Shown here: positions 1-6,780 of the stretch, in pieces
How positions within the stretch are numbered: position 1 is the first letter of the stretch
Layout of the letters: each line of letters begins with the position of its first letter
IMG/VR virus record: IMGVR_UViG_3300030090_003857
Coordinates: 1-30,144 of that record
Direction: 5' to 3' (one strand)
Source: a virus
DNA: 30,144 bases
The notes under the pieces: generated by a model
The model's input: the letters and a program-made list of their open reading frames with translations, nothing else
Database searches by the model: none
What the model was told of the DNA's origin: nothing
Translations under genes and position numbers: made by a program

Positions 1-36
1 ATTTTTTATTCTCTGGGCTTCATTAATATTAACATC

Positions 37-297
37 ATGAATGAACCAGTAAAATATATAATGATGCGTAATATAGATGCATTTTGGATAGAGGATAACG
101 ATATAATCTTTGAGGGTATAACATACAGCGATAATGAATTAACTAGCGTATCTATACCCTTAAATGAAATAACTGATTCTTTAGATTTTATAATTAAAAA
201 AAGGATTCAGTATATTACAGATAAGAAAAAAACATTAAATGCAGAACAAAAACAATTAAAAGAAAAAATAAAATTATGGAAATCTCTGAATATATAA
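37..297 (+). CDS. Hypothetical protein, possibly 5'-truncated
   Basis: Function not recognised. The 86-residue reading has a mixed acidic N-terminal half (FWIEDNDIIFEGITYSD) and a lysine-rich, probably helical C-terminal half (about residues 52-84) that could form a coiled coil. The frame stays open upstream to the first base of the window, so the true start may lie outside; ATG 37 is simply the first start codon seen. It overlaps the next gene by 22 bases, as expected for a small phage operon that ends at the terminator near 869-894. No homologue can be named. Confidence 0.6.
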   Translation: MNEPVKYIMMRNIDAFWIEDNDIIFEGITYSDNELTSVSIPLNEITDSLDFIIKKRIQYITDKKKTLNAEQKQLKEKIKLWKSLNI

Positions 298-485
298 AGC
301 AACACTTTTTGGATAGTTGTTCTAATAATATGCATGATTTGAATCATCGTAGAGATTTAATAAATATTTACAAAGAACAATTAAAAAAGGTAAAAGAATT
401 TATTAAAATTGAAGATGAAAGTTTAAAAAAACTTGAAGATGACAGATTTAGTAAATTATCCAAAAAGAATAAAGCAATCAGTTAA
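276..485 (+). CDS. Hypothetical 69-aa charged protein
   Basis: Not recognised. The protein is short and almost wholly charged and helical (lysine/glutamate heptads over about residues 25-65), compatible with a coiled-coil or small DNA/protein-binding factor. Its start overlaps the end of the upstream gene and its end overlaps the nuclease-like gene by 47 bases in another frame. The overlap is long for a phage operon and lowers confidence slightly, but the next gene needs its early start to keep its N-terminus. Confidence 0.5.
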   Translation: MEISEYIKQHFLDSCSNNMHDLNHRRDLINIYKEQLKKVKEFIKIEDESLKKLEDDRFSKLSKKNKAIS

Positions 486-834
486 TTTTACTGGTGTTCA
501 AAATAAAAAAATATACCCATCTGATATTGATGCTGTACTTGAATTTGATTCTAAATATCTTTTATTATTTGAATTAAAATATAAGGGTGCAAAGGTACCC
601 ATTGGTCAAAGATTAATGCTAGAAAGAATCATTGATGCTTGGGAAGATAGTGGAAAAATAGGCAGTATTGTATATTGTGAACATACCTTTCCACCAGAGC
701 AAGATATAATGTTAAAAGATTGTATTGTGGTTGGTCTATATAATAAATCAGAATCTAAGGCGTTTAGATGCGATTTAAGGGAATTTCTTTTTATGTATGG
801 GGAAAAATATGATATAGATAAAATAATCGCTTAA
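439..834 (+). CDS. PD-(D/E)XK nuclease-like protein
   Basis: Probable small endonuclease of the PD-(D/E)XK fold. Counting from ATG 439 (131 aa), a conserved acidic pair sits at about D29/D31 (YPSDIDAVLEF), followed by a strand with the E-x-K signature at about E45-L-K47 (LLLFELKYKG) and a GQR segment at about 56-58. This order (D, ExK, Q) is that of Holliday-junction-resolvase or VRR-NUC-like nucleases. The frame can be extended six bases to TTG 433, but ATG 439 is preferred. It is the last gene of a short plus-strand operon and is followed by a rho-independent terminator. The fold call is inferred from motifs; substrate and role are unknown. It may act in recombination or in restriction of competing DNA. 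Confidence 0.6.
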   Translation: MTDLVNYPKRIKQSVNFTGVQNKKIYPSDIDAVLEFDSKYLLLFELKYKGAKVPIGQRLMLERIIDAWEDSGKIGSIVYCEHTFPPEQDIMLKDCIVVGLYNKSESKAFRCDLREFLFMYGEKYDIDKIIA

Positions 835-868
835 AAGCTGTATATTTGATTTATAATTTTTCATTTTT

Positions 869-894
869 AGGCTGTCTTCGGGCAGCCTTTTTTT
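869..894 (+). terminator. Rho-independent terminator with UUCG tetraloop
   Basis: The stem AGGCTGTC/GGCAGCCT (8 pairs, one G-U) closes an exceptionally stable TTCG loop and is followed by T7. It sits 35 bases after the plus-strand nuclease-like gene. The T-run overlaps the last codon of the convergent minus-strand tail gene. Read from the minus strand there is no T-tract after the hairpin, so it is judged to terminate plus-strand transcription only. Confidence 0.9.
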
Positions 895-3040
895 AATCAC
901 TAGGCTTTTCTTCGTAGAATGACCTATTATTACTCACATCAGTTGTTACAGTAAGTTTTGTTTGTTGAGGTGTATGTGTATTTATTTTAATCCTATTTTT
1001 TGCCAAATTAAAATTTATATTATCTATTGCAAGATGATTGGTTGCAGATTGGAATGTTGTAAAATTTAATTTAGGTAATGTCAATAAATCTACTGGCTTC
1101 AAAAATCCACTACTTTCTTTTATTTTTCTAAACGTACCAGTATATCTATCATTGTTAATTGCCAAATCATTTAATCTTAACATGCATGTAAGATTTTCTA
1201 GTGAGGTTTCTGATGTTATAGTGTCAAAATATTTAAAGGCAGATAAAGGAACATTACTAGAATTTGTCAAACAATTACTATATCTATCATCTCCCAACTG
1301 ACCAAATATTACATCTGCTTTTTTAATTACAGAACTATTAGAATTAATACTGCTTTCTATAATTGTTGTAGTGTTTACAAAGTATTTTAAATCAGTCGAA
1401 CTTTTAAAAACAAAATCATCAAAATACATTCTAAAGGTAGAATTATTATGTAACGCTTCATGTGACCTATATAATTTTACAGTTAATGTACCTGTAACTG
1501 GTGGTGCTGTAGGTTCAAATTCATTCAATACCCATTGTGCTGATAATGTATTAGCTATTGTATTTTGCCCTTGTGTAGATGATGTTACCCATTCATTTGT
1601 ACTTGCTTTCCAATAATAGAGTGTACCAGAGCCATCATTTAATTCTAATTGATACCTGATTGTATAACTTATAGAAGCTTGTGCAGGGTCTAATGCATAA
1701 TGTGCAAAACTAAAAGATAAACGACCAGAAGTTGTACCTATAAAACCTGTATTATTAGATGCAACTAAAGTATTAAATGATGTAGGTTCAGAACCCATTG
1801 TTAGTAAACTTTTTGTACCACCATATGGTTCAATACCAACTTGTGTTGTCTGTGCGCTATTAAAGGTAGATGCACTTACAATAATATTGGTATTACTTAA
1901 ACTTGTGCCTGATGAATCCTGTAATGTCCAATTCCCTGATGTTGGTAAAAAACCAACACCTGCAGAGTTTATAATTGTATCCTCAAAATTAAAATTCCTA
2001 AATGCACTTTTAAGTTTTAAATCTATTATTGTTTTATTTCTAATGGCAGGACTTTTAATAACTCTTTCCAAAGTCATACCTAATGGCTGTAATGTTCCTG
2101 ATGCACTTGTATCTTCAATATTGGTTATTGGTGTTGCTATTGAAAAATTTGAAAGTGCAGAACCTGTTTTATCATATGCCTTAAATTCTTTAGAATATGA
2201 GCCACCACCATCACTAAATGTAGTTAATGATAAAGCAGCATTATCTATAATTGTCCAACTACCCTCATGTTGGAATATTCTAGCATTAAAAATTTTAAGT
2301 AATGATTTTAAAATTTCTTTACAATTCAATGCATTACCATTTTCATCTTGAAATGCTGTAACATGATTTATAAAAATTGTTTCAAAAGGATTACCATTTG
2401 ATGTTAAAGAGCCAGTTGCTATTTTTGAATTATATCTACATAAAATTTTATATCCAAAATCTAAAGACTTACCGCTATCTCCAGCACCATTTTGGATATT
2501 TATATTTTTTAATGTTTCTCTGATTGCTTGAAAAACTGACTGTGTTTCTGTTGTAAGTTGGTAAGTATAACCATCTATTGTACCTATTAAATCAGATGCA
2601 TTTATTTCAACTAAAAACGGATATGACTGCATAGGTATTGTGAATTGGTCTTGTACAATAAATCCTGACCAATAATTTGTAAATACACCTGAACTACTTT
2701 CATAAGATATAACAACTTTAAATTCTCTATCGAATGTAGGTATAAGAAATTCAAGTCCTGACTCTTCCCATTTCCAAAAAGCAGACTCCCAGTTTGTTTC
2801 TTCATCTTCCCACTCATCACCACCAGTTGAATCATCAATATAAAATTGTAATTTACAATTACTACCGATTATTGGATTGAAATAATCCTCTGATTGTTTC
2901 CATGATATTTGTACAGGATTTGGCCCTAATGTTAAATTACTTGATGAAGTTCCAGTATATCCATCTTTAAATATTTGTATTCTAAATTTATTTTCGTCTA
3001 CATCGAAAAAATCAACTTCAAATCTTTTTCCGTAAGCCAT
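893..3040 (-). CDS. Tail-tip / baseplate hub protein (putative)
   Basis: Last gene of the leftward late operon and directly downstream of the tape measure, the usual place for distal tail and hub proteins that close the tail tube and carry host-contact parts. The 715-aa protein is beta-rich and has no signal peptide. Its N-terminal third (about 1-150) has a Dit/hub-like aromatic, acidic character. Around residues 240-270 the segment LLKIFNARIFQHEGSWTI resembles the hub segment common to tail proteins of Bacteroidetes phages. Residues after about 340 are Ser/Thr/Asn-rich and could be carbohydrate-binding-like jelly-roll domains. Its ATG overlaps the tape measure stop as TAATG, implying translational coupling. 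The family assignment is inference from position and composition; it could also be a receptor-binding tail protein. Confidence 0.65.
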   Translation of the reverse strand: MAYGKRFEVDFFDVDENKFRIQIFKDGYTGTSSSNLTLGPNPVQISWKQSEDYFNPIIGSNCKLQFYIDDSTGGDEWEDEETNWESAFWKWEESGLEFLIPTFDREFKVVISYESSSGVFTNYWSGFIVQDQFTIPMQSYPFLVEINASDLIGTIDGYTYQLTTETQSVFQAIRETLKNINIQNGAGDSGKSLDFGYKILCRYNSKIATGSLTSNGNPFETIFINHVTAFQDENGNALNCKEILKSLLKIFNARIFQHEGSWTIIDNAALSLTTFSDGGGSYSKEFKAYDKTGSALSNFSIATPITNIEDTSASGTLQPLGMTLERVIKSPAIRNKTIIDLKLKSAFRNFNFEDTIINSAGVGFLPTSGNWTLQDSSGTSLSNTNIIVSASTFNSAQTTQVGIEPYGGTKSLLTMGSEPTSFNTLVASNNTGFIGTTSGRLSFSFAHYALDPAQASISYTIRYQLELNDGSGTLYYWKASTNEWVTSSTQGQNTIANTLSAQWVLNEFEPTAPPVTGTLTVKLYRSHEALHNNSTFRMYFDDFVFKSSTDLKYFVNTTTIIESSINSNSSVIKKADVIFGQLGDDRYSNCLTNSSNVPLSAFKYFDTITSETSLENLTCMLRLNDLAINNDRYTGTFRKIKESSGFLKPVDLLTLPKLNFTTFQSATNHLAIDNINFNLAKNRIKINTHTPQQTKLTVTTDVSNNRSFYEEKPSD

Positions 3041-5139
3041 TATCCTGTAATTCTAGTTCTGAAATCGTCAGCCCTTTCAAGTGCTAAGACTAAATCTTGA
3101 CCTCGTAATACAAACTCTCCTTTAGTTCTACCACCCATCATGCCATCTAATTTATTCAAAGGTATGATAGCTTCTGCACCTGCCTCACCGACAAGACCGA
3201 TTGTTGGACCTGTAACAATACCACCTTTTGCAAATTTTGGAATTGATGCAAATGCCGCTAAAACACCACCGACCAATGTAGCTATAAATGCAGGTGTGGT
3301 AAAAATTGCTGCTGGTCCTGTTCCTGCACCACTTTCTGCACCACCTTTAATTGCAGAACCAGTTGCAGAAGCCGAATCCATTGCAAGTTTGCTTTTTAGA
3401 GCTGCTGCTTGTTTTGTTAATCCAGCCATTTGTAAACCTACTATTGTTGCTATAGTTTTAGCCTCATCTGCAAGTTTTTGTTTATTGGTCATTTTTCTAA
3501 TGATTGCATCTTGTATTACCATCTGTATTAATTTAATCATCATACTTACAATCTGATTAAAAAATTGGTTTGCACCCTCGTTTGCTAATTCAAAGCTACC
3601 AACAACATTTGTGGCAAATTGATTGAATGCACTTCCAACAACATTTGCCATTTCTTGACCCTTCTCTTGTATTTGTACCATTTTATTATTTAGTTTGGTC
3701 AATGGACTTTCTTCATCATCTGATACCAATGTTCCTAGACCTTCCGAAACTCCAATACTTGTATTTGTTCCAATACTTAATCCAAGTTCTTTTGCTTTTG
3801 TTATAATAAAATCCTTGACTGCATCTAAACCACTAGAAACACCATTTTGTAATGTTTCTTTTGTTACGTTTTTAAGTTGTCCATTTATTACATTTTCATA
3901 TCCATTTAAAAAGTCATTTGCAACATCTTCACCAAATCCTTGAACATCTTCACCAATATTGGTAAATGTTTCAGAAAAAATTGTTTGTATACCTTTTAAA
4001 TCACCTTTTAAAGCAGATACCACAATTCTGCCAAAACCACTGAATAACTCTACAATACTTTCGATACCAGTTTTTATTGCATTAAAAATTGTTTTAAATA
4101 CAAAAAATAAAGATTGTATACCTGCTCGAACTATCAGGCTTTGATTATAAATATTTATAAAATTATTTGCTATTGCCACCAGATTTTCAATAACAGTATC
4201 GCTGTTATCGTAAATTACCTTAACAAAACCCAAAAATCCAGCTACAGCCAAACCAATTGGTGATATTAACATTCCTAATGCTGTCATTATTGGTCCTAGT
4301 GCAAGTGCAATACCTCCTAATGCAACAACAAGTATTTTGGTTTCACCACTTAAACCCCTGAATCTTGTAATAAGATTTCCAAAAAATGTAATTATTTTTT
4401 GTATAACTGGCATTATTATATTTCCTAATTCTACAGCCAACTCTTCAAAAACACCTTGCAATCTTCTTGTTTGATTTGCAAAACTACCTGCTGTTCTTTC
4501 TGCATCTCCTTGTGCATCTGCAGTTCCTGCCATTATAATATTTAACCTTGCTTGTGCTTTTTGTGCCTCTGTTGCATTTTTAATGCCATCTTTGACACCC
4601 ATATTTAAAAGTTCTTGATTTAAGTTTGTTTGGTTTATTATAACACCAAACTTTCTCATTGTTTCATGATTACCTACAATGGCGGATTGTAATCCTTGCA
4701 TAACCTCTGCCTCTGCCATGTTGTTAAATGAAGCTAAATCTAAAGTTAGTTGTGTTAATGCTTTAGAAAACTCTAGACCCTCTTCACGTGCAAATCCTAA
4801 AGGAACAAATGTATCCTGTAGTGTACCCATGAACTTACGTAGGTCATTTGTAGAACGACCAATACGCTGTGCAGTAGCTTGAACAAAATCTTCTGCATCT
4901 CCTGTCAGTTCTTTGAATACAGCACTAAATTTTGCTTGTGTTTCTTCTGCATCACTAGCAGTCTTAACAAATTCACGACCAAGAAGTGCCAATGGTGCTG
5001 TAACACCTAACGTCAATGCCTGTCCTGTACTTTTAAGGCCACTTGAAAGTTTTTGGAATTGATTAGATACACCTCTAAGTCCTTTAGCAACTTGAGACGT
5101 ATCAACCTTTACTGGAATAACAAAATTACTGAGAGCCAT
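3040..5139 (-). CDS. Tail tape measure protein
   Basis: Sets tail length by lying inside the tube during assembly and is ejected with the DNA. The protein has 699 residues. The N-terminus (VIPVKVDTSQVAKGLRGV) and the following helical region (about 50-235, with SALTQL/ELANLG-type repeats and NQTRRLQG) match TP901-type tape measures. A strongly hydrophobic stretch lies at about 265-310. The C-terminal part carries a second hydrophobic segment and the conserved tail KGGIVTGPTIGLVGEAGAE. At roughly 1.5 Angstrom per residue the tail would be around 100 nm long (estimate from the family rule). It lies directly after the G/GT chaperone genes, as in lambda-like tails, and a TATATTTG promoter-like box lies 15 bases upstream of its ATG. 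Confidence 0.95.
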   Translation of the reverse strand: MALSNFVIPVKVDTSQVAKGLRGVSNQFQKLSSGLKSTGQALTLGVTAPLALLGREFVKTASDAEETQAKFSAVFKELTGDAEDFVQATAQRIGRSTNDLRKFMGTLQDTFVPLGFAREEGLEFSKALTQLTLDLASFNNMAEAEVMQGLQSAIVGNHETMRKFGVIINQTNLNQELLNMGVKDGIKNATEAQKAQARLNIIMAGTADAQGDAERTAGSFANQTRRLQGVFEELAVELGNIIMPVIQKIITFFGNLITRFRGLSGETKILVVALGGIALALGPIMTALGMLISPIGLAVAGFLGFVKVIYDNSDTVIENLVAIANNFINIYNQSLIVRAGIQSLFFVFKTIFNAIKTGIESIVELFSGFGRIVVSALKGDLKGIQTIFSETFTNIGEDVQGFGEDVANDFLNGYENVINGQLKNVTKETLQNGVSSGLDAVKDFIITKAKELGLSIGTNTSIGVSEGLGTLVSDDEESPLTKLNNKMVQIQEKGQEMANVVGSAFNQFATNVVGSFELANEGANQFFNQIVSMMIKLIQMVIQDAIIRKMTNKQKLADEAKTIATIVGLQMAGLTKQAAALKSKLAMDSASATGSAIKGGAESGAGTGPAAIFTTPAFIATLVGGVLAAFASIPKFAKGGIVTGPTIGLVGEAGAEAIIPLNKLDGMMGGRTKGEFVLRGQDLVLALERADDFRTRITG

Positions 5140-5154
5140 AATTAATATTTAAGA

Positions 5155-5162
5155 CAAATATA
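5155..5162 (-). promoter_or_regulatory. Bacteroidetes-type -7 element TATATTTG
   Basis: Minus-strand TATATTTG fits the Bacteroidetes -7 consensus TAnnTTTG exactly. It lies 15 bases upstream of the tape measure ATG, just after the GT frame ends. No clear -33 TTG was seen, so this is a candidate only. Confidence 0.45.
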
Positions 5163-5166
5163 AGAA

Positions 5167-5870
5167 TTATTTAGTTTTGCCATTTTTCTCTTTTTCTTCA
5201 ATTTTTTTCAGGAACGTTTCATATTCTTTCCTTGTAGATTTTGGTCCTGATTCTCTTGTAATATTATCCTGTGGTAATTTAAAAAGTTGATGTGGTTTTT
5301 TTGCTTGATTGCTTTTAGAAATATTTGTATTGTAAATCATACAAGATACATATCTAAATTTTTCCCAATCTAAATTATTATTTATGTGAAAGTGTTCTGC
5401 AACAAGATAACATTCTTTAAATGTATATTTCCAAAAATCGTTTGGTGATATACCAACTTGACCTATGTAGTAGTCTAAGATGCTATTCCAGTCACTTATC
5501 TCGTTGGCTGTTGATTTTTTTTTTGTGTCCTTTCTATACCTGCATTGATTTCGTTTCCAAGTATCTTTGTTTCTGTCATAGCCTGCATGACATTTTGAAA
5601 CTCCTCTTGATTCAAATCATCTAACCAAGAACCAACCTTATAAATATTATAATCAATATCGTTACCCTCCTCTTGGTCATAAGCTAATAAGCCACAGTAT
5701 ATAATTGCCCTTATAGACGATAACTGTGACTTATCTGAAAAAACTTTTTCTAAATCTTGTAATCCAACATCTAAAACTTCTGTTAATGATGCCCAAAAAT
5801 TCATGCTGAAATGCATGGTTCTGTTTTTACCCCCTATTTTAAGAGAATAATAACCTCTTTGTTTATTCAT
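5167..5870 (-). CDS. Tail assembly chaperone GT, made by -1 frameshift
   Basis: Predicted 234-aa fusion of the G-like chaperone with a downstream T domain. Upstream translation runs in frame from ATG 5870. At the A10 run (5515-5524) a -1 slip moves ribosomes from the frame that stops at 5496 into one that stays open to TAA 5167-5169. The T part continues ...STANEISDWNSILDYYIGQVG and contains NDFWKYTFKECYLVAEHF, the Asp-Phe-Trp...Thr...Glu pattern seen in T domains of siphovirus chaperones, and ends in a lysine-rich helix. The T region has no start codon near its beginning; its first ATG is in the middle. This fits the lambda G/GT arrangement, in which GT binds the tape measure and recruits tube subunits. 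The adjacent tape measure supports this. The T frame is seen directly; the frameshift is inferred. Confidence 0.85.
5496..5870 (-). CDS. Tail assembly chaperone G-like protein
   Basis: The unshifted product is 124 aa. It follows the tail tube gene and precedes the tape measure, the conserved place of lambda gpG-like chaperones. The start reads MNKQRGYYSLKIGGKNRTMH. A helical middle has MNFWASLTEVLDVGLQDLE and an Asp/Glu-rich loop near 65-75. The C-terminal tail after the slippery run is only QKKNQQPTR, as expected for a short zero-frame end. Most ribosomes would make this form and a minority the GT fusion. It is found only during assembly in known systems, not in the virion. Confidence 0.85.
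   Translation of the reverse strand: MNKQRGYYSLKIGGKNRTMHFSMNFWASLTEVLDVGLQDLEKVFSDKSQLSSIRAIIYCGLLAYDQEEGNDIDYNIYKVGSWLDDLNQEEFQNVMQAMTETKILGNEINAGIERTQKKNQQPTR
5515..5524 (-). promoter_or_regulatory. A10 slippery sequence for -1 frameshift
   Basis: Ten consecutive A on the minus strand, read CAA AAA AAA AAT in the G frame. Slipping one base back gives AAA TCA ACA and enters the long T frame. The run contains the efficient A AAA AAA heptamer. Transcriptional slippage on A10 could give the same product. No convincing downstream pseudoknot was seen. Confidence 0.8.
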
Positions 5871-5901
5871 AAACCAAATCTAAATAAAGATATTGGAATA
5901 A

Positions 5902-5909
5902 CAAAATTA
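5902..5909 (-). promoter_or_regulatory. -7 element TAATTTTG upstream of chaperone gene
   Basis: Minus-strand TAATTTTG matches TAnnTTTG exactly and lies 31 bases before the G-like start, overlapping the stop of the tail tube gene. It could give the chaperones their own transcript. No -33 element was identified. Confidence 0.4.
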
Positions 5910-6329
5910 GCTTGTAATAGTAACTGCACCTGTAGCAATGAAAGTTCCTGAATAACTTGCAGGGCTTTCCATTTCACTACTTACTTCCATTGAAGATATA
6001 AAACCTTCAACTGTATATACAGGGTCTCCTGTTGAAGCAGTACCAAATTTAGCTTGTATTTTAGTTCTGTTATTTAATATGTTAACAATAGATTCTGCAC
6101 CAAAACTATCATCGTAAGCCACTAAACCATCAAAACTAATTTCTATACTTCTTGTACCTGCAATAACTTCTCTATAACCACCGCTGTCTTTTGATGTACT
6201 TTCAGGTGTATCTAAAGTAAATGAAATTGAGGAACTCGTAGTATGTCCTAAATTAGTAAATGTAGAACCGCCATCTGACGATAATTTAAGCAATAAATTT
6301 GTTGCGTTAAAAACTCCACTTGTTGCCAT
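5907..6329 (-). CDS. Major tail tube protein
   Basis: The 140-aa, beta-rich protein has the length and pattern of TP901-1/lambda gpV-type tube subunits. Features are an N-terminal GVFNATNLLLKLSSDGG strand pair, a central REVIAGTRSIEISFDGLVAYDD segment typical of tube proteins (an 'insulin-like' GTRSIEISF strand then an acidic loop) and a C-terminal SMEVSSEMESPASYSGTF strand resembling the conserved end in which a fused strand completes the sandwich. It polymerises as hexameric rings around the tape measure. It precedes the G/GT chaperones. A TATCTTTG promoter-like box lies 28 bases upstream of the ATG, consistent with high independent expression. Confidence 0.9.
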   Translation of the reverse strand: MATSGVFNATNLLLKLSSDGGSTFTNLGHTTSSSISFTLDTPESTSKDSGGYREVIAGTRSIEISFDGLVAYDDSFGAESIVNILNNRTKIQAKFGTASTGDPVYTVEGFISSMEVSSEMESPASYSGTFIATGAVTITS

Positions 6330-6357
6330 GTTATTTATATTTTATTTTAAACATGAC

Positions 6358-6365
6358 CAAAGATA
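6358..6365 (-). promoter_or_regulatory. -7 element TATCTTTG upstream of tail tube gene
   Basis: Minus-strand TATCTTTG, an exact TAnnTTTG match, ends 28 bases before the tail tube ATG in a 59-base intergenic gap. The tube is one of the most abundant virion proteins, so a dedicated promoter is plausible. Confidence 0.5.
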
Positions 6366-6388
6366 GCTAGAATAAATTATAATTTTTT

Positions 6389-6742
6389 TTATTCCGATAC
6401 TGATAATGTAACAGATGTGGGATTTATCTTCTCTGCAATCTGTGCATCTAAGCTAGATTTCATCTCGTCAACTTTTTCTGAACCTATAGCTGACTCACAC
6501 CATTCTGTGACTTTTGCGTTTGTCAAATCAGCAAAAGGTATGAAGTCTGTAATATCATCTGTAGATATAACCTGTGTTCCAATAATTGTTGCAGTATATG
6601 GGTTGCTCTCTGCATCTACTTTATCAGAAGTACAAGTGTATCTCCAATGTATATTATAAACTACATCTGTGTTATCGTCTTTAGATGTGTAACAATCTAC
6701 TGTCTTGCAGTCCCACGAATAAGTATTTTTTGCTTTTGCCAT
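6389..6742 (-). CDS. DUF7936-like phage protein
   Basis: The 117-aa protein resembles a small family common in marine phages (DUF7936; recognised from memory of its pattern). An aromatic opening YSWDCKTVDCYTSKDDNTDV is followed by VYNIHWRYTC, then a variable loop, a GTQVIS strand, FIPFADLTNAKVTEWCESAIG and an ending predicted helical (DAQIAEKI). The pairing 'DVVxxIHWRY ... PFADLT.A.V..W' is the diagnostic part. The role is unknown; members usually lie among structural genes, here between tail fibre and tail tube. A TATATTTG box lies 22 bases upstream. Low cysteine conservation makes a metal site uncertain. Confidence 0.6.
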   Translation of the reverse strand: MAKAKNTYSWDCKTVDCYTSKDDNTDVVYNIHWRYTCTSDKVDAESNPYTATIIGTQVISTDDITDFIPFADLTNAKVTEWCESAIGSEKVDEMKSSLDAQIAEKINPTSVTLSVSE

Positions 6743-6764
6743 AATTTTGTATTTAATATTTTAA

Positions 6765-6772
6765 CAAATATA
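6765..6772 (-). promoter_or_regulatory. -7 element TATATTTG upstream of DUF7936-like gene
   Basis: Exact TAnnTTTG on the minus strand, 22 bases before the ATG at 6742, in the short gap after the tail fibre stop at 6781. The same octamer precedes the tail fibre and tape measure genes. Confidence 0.5.
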
Positions 6773-6780
6773 GTAATTTT

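Noticed and set aside
869-888. Hairpin as a bidirectional terminator
   Set aside because: Only the plus-strand side has a T-tract; read on the minus strand the hairpin is followed by A-rich sequence.
1887-2351. Plus-strand open frame of 154 codons
   Set aside because: Lies fully inside the tail-tip gene on the other strand; composition is that of a reverse-strand shadow and it has no supporting neighbour or signal.
3140-3556. Plus-strand 138-codon frame rich in Ala/Pro/Ile
   Set aside because: Opposite the conserved C-terminal part of the tape measure; a shadow of its Gly/Ala-rich coding.
5515-5524. A10 as a sequencing error that splits one gene
   Set aside because: Cannot be fully excluded, but the G-then-T arrangement before a tape measure is where a programmed frameshift is expected, and the zero-frame product ends within a few residues as in known G proteins.
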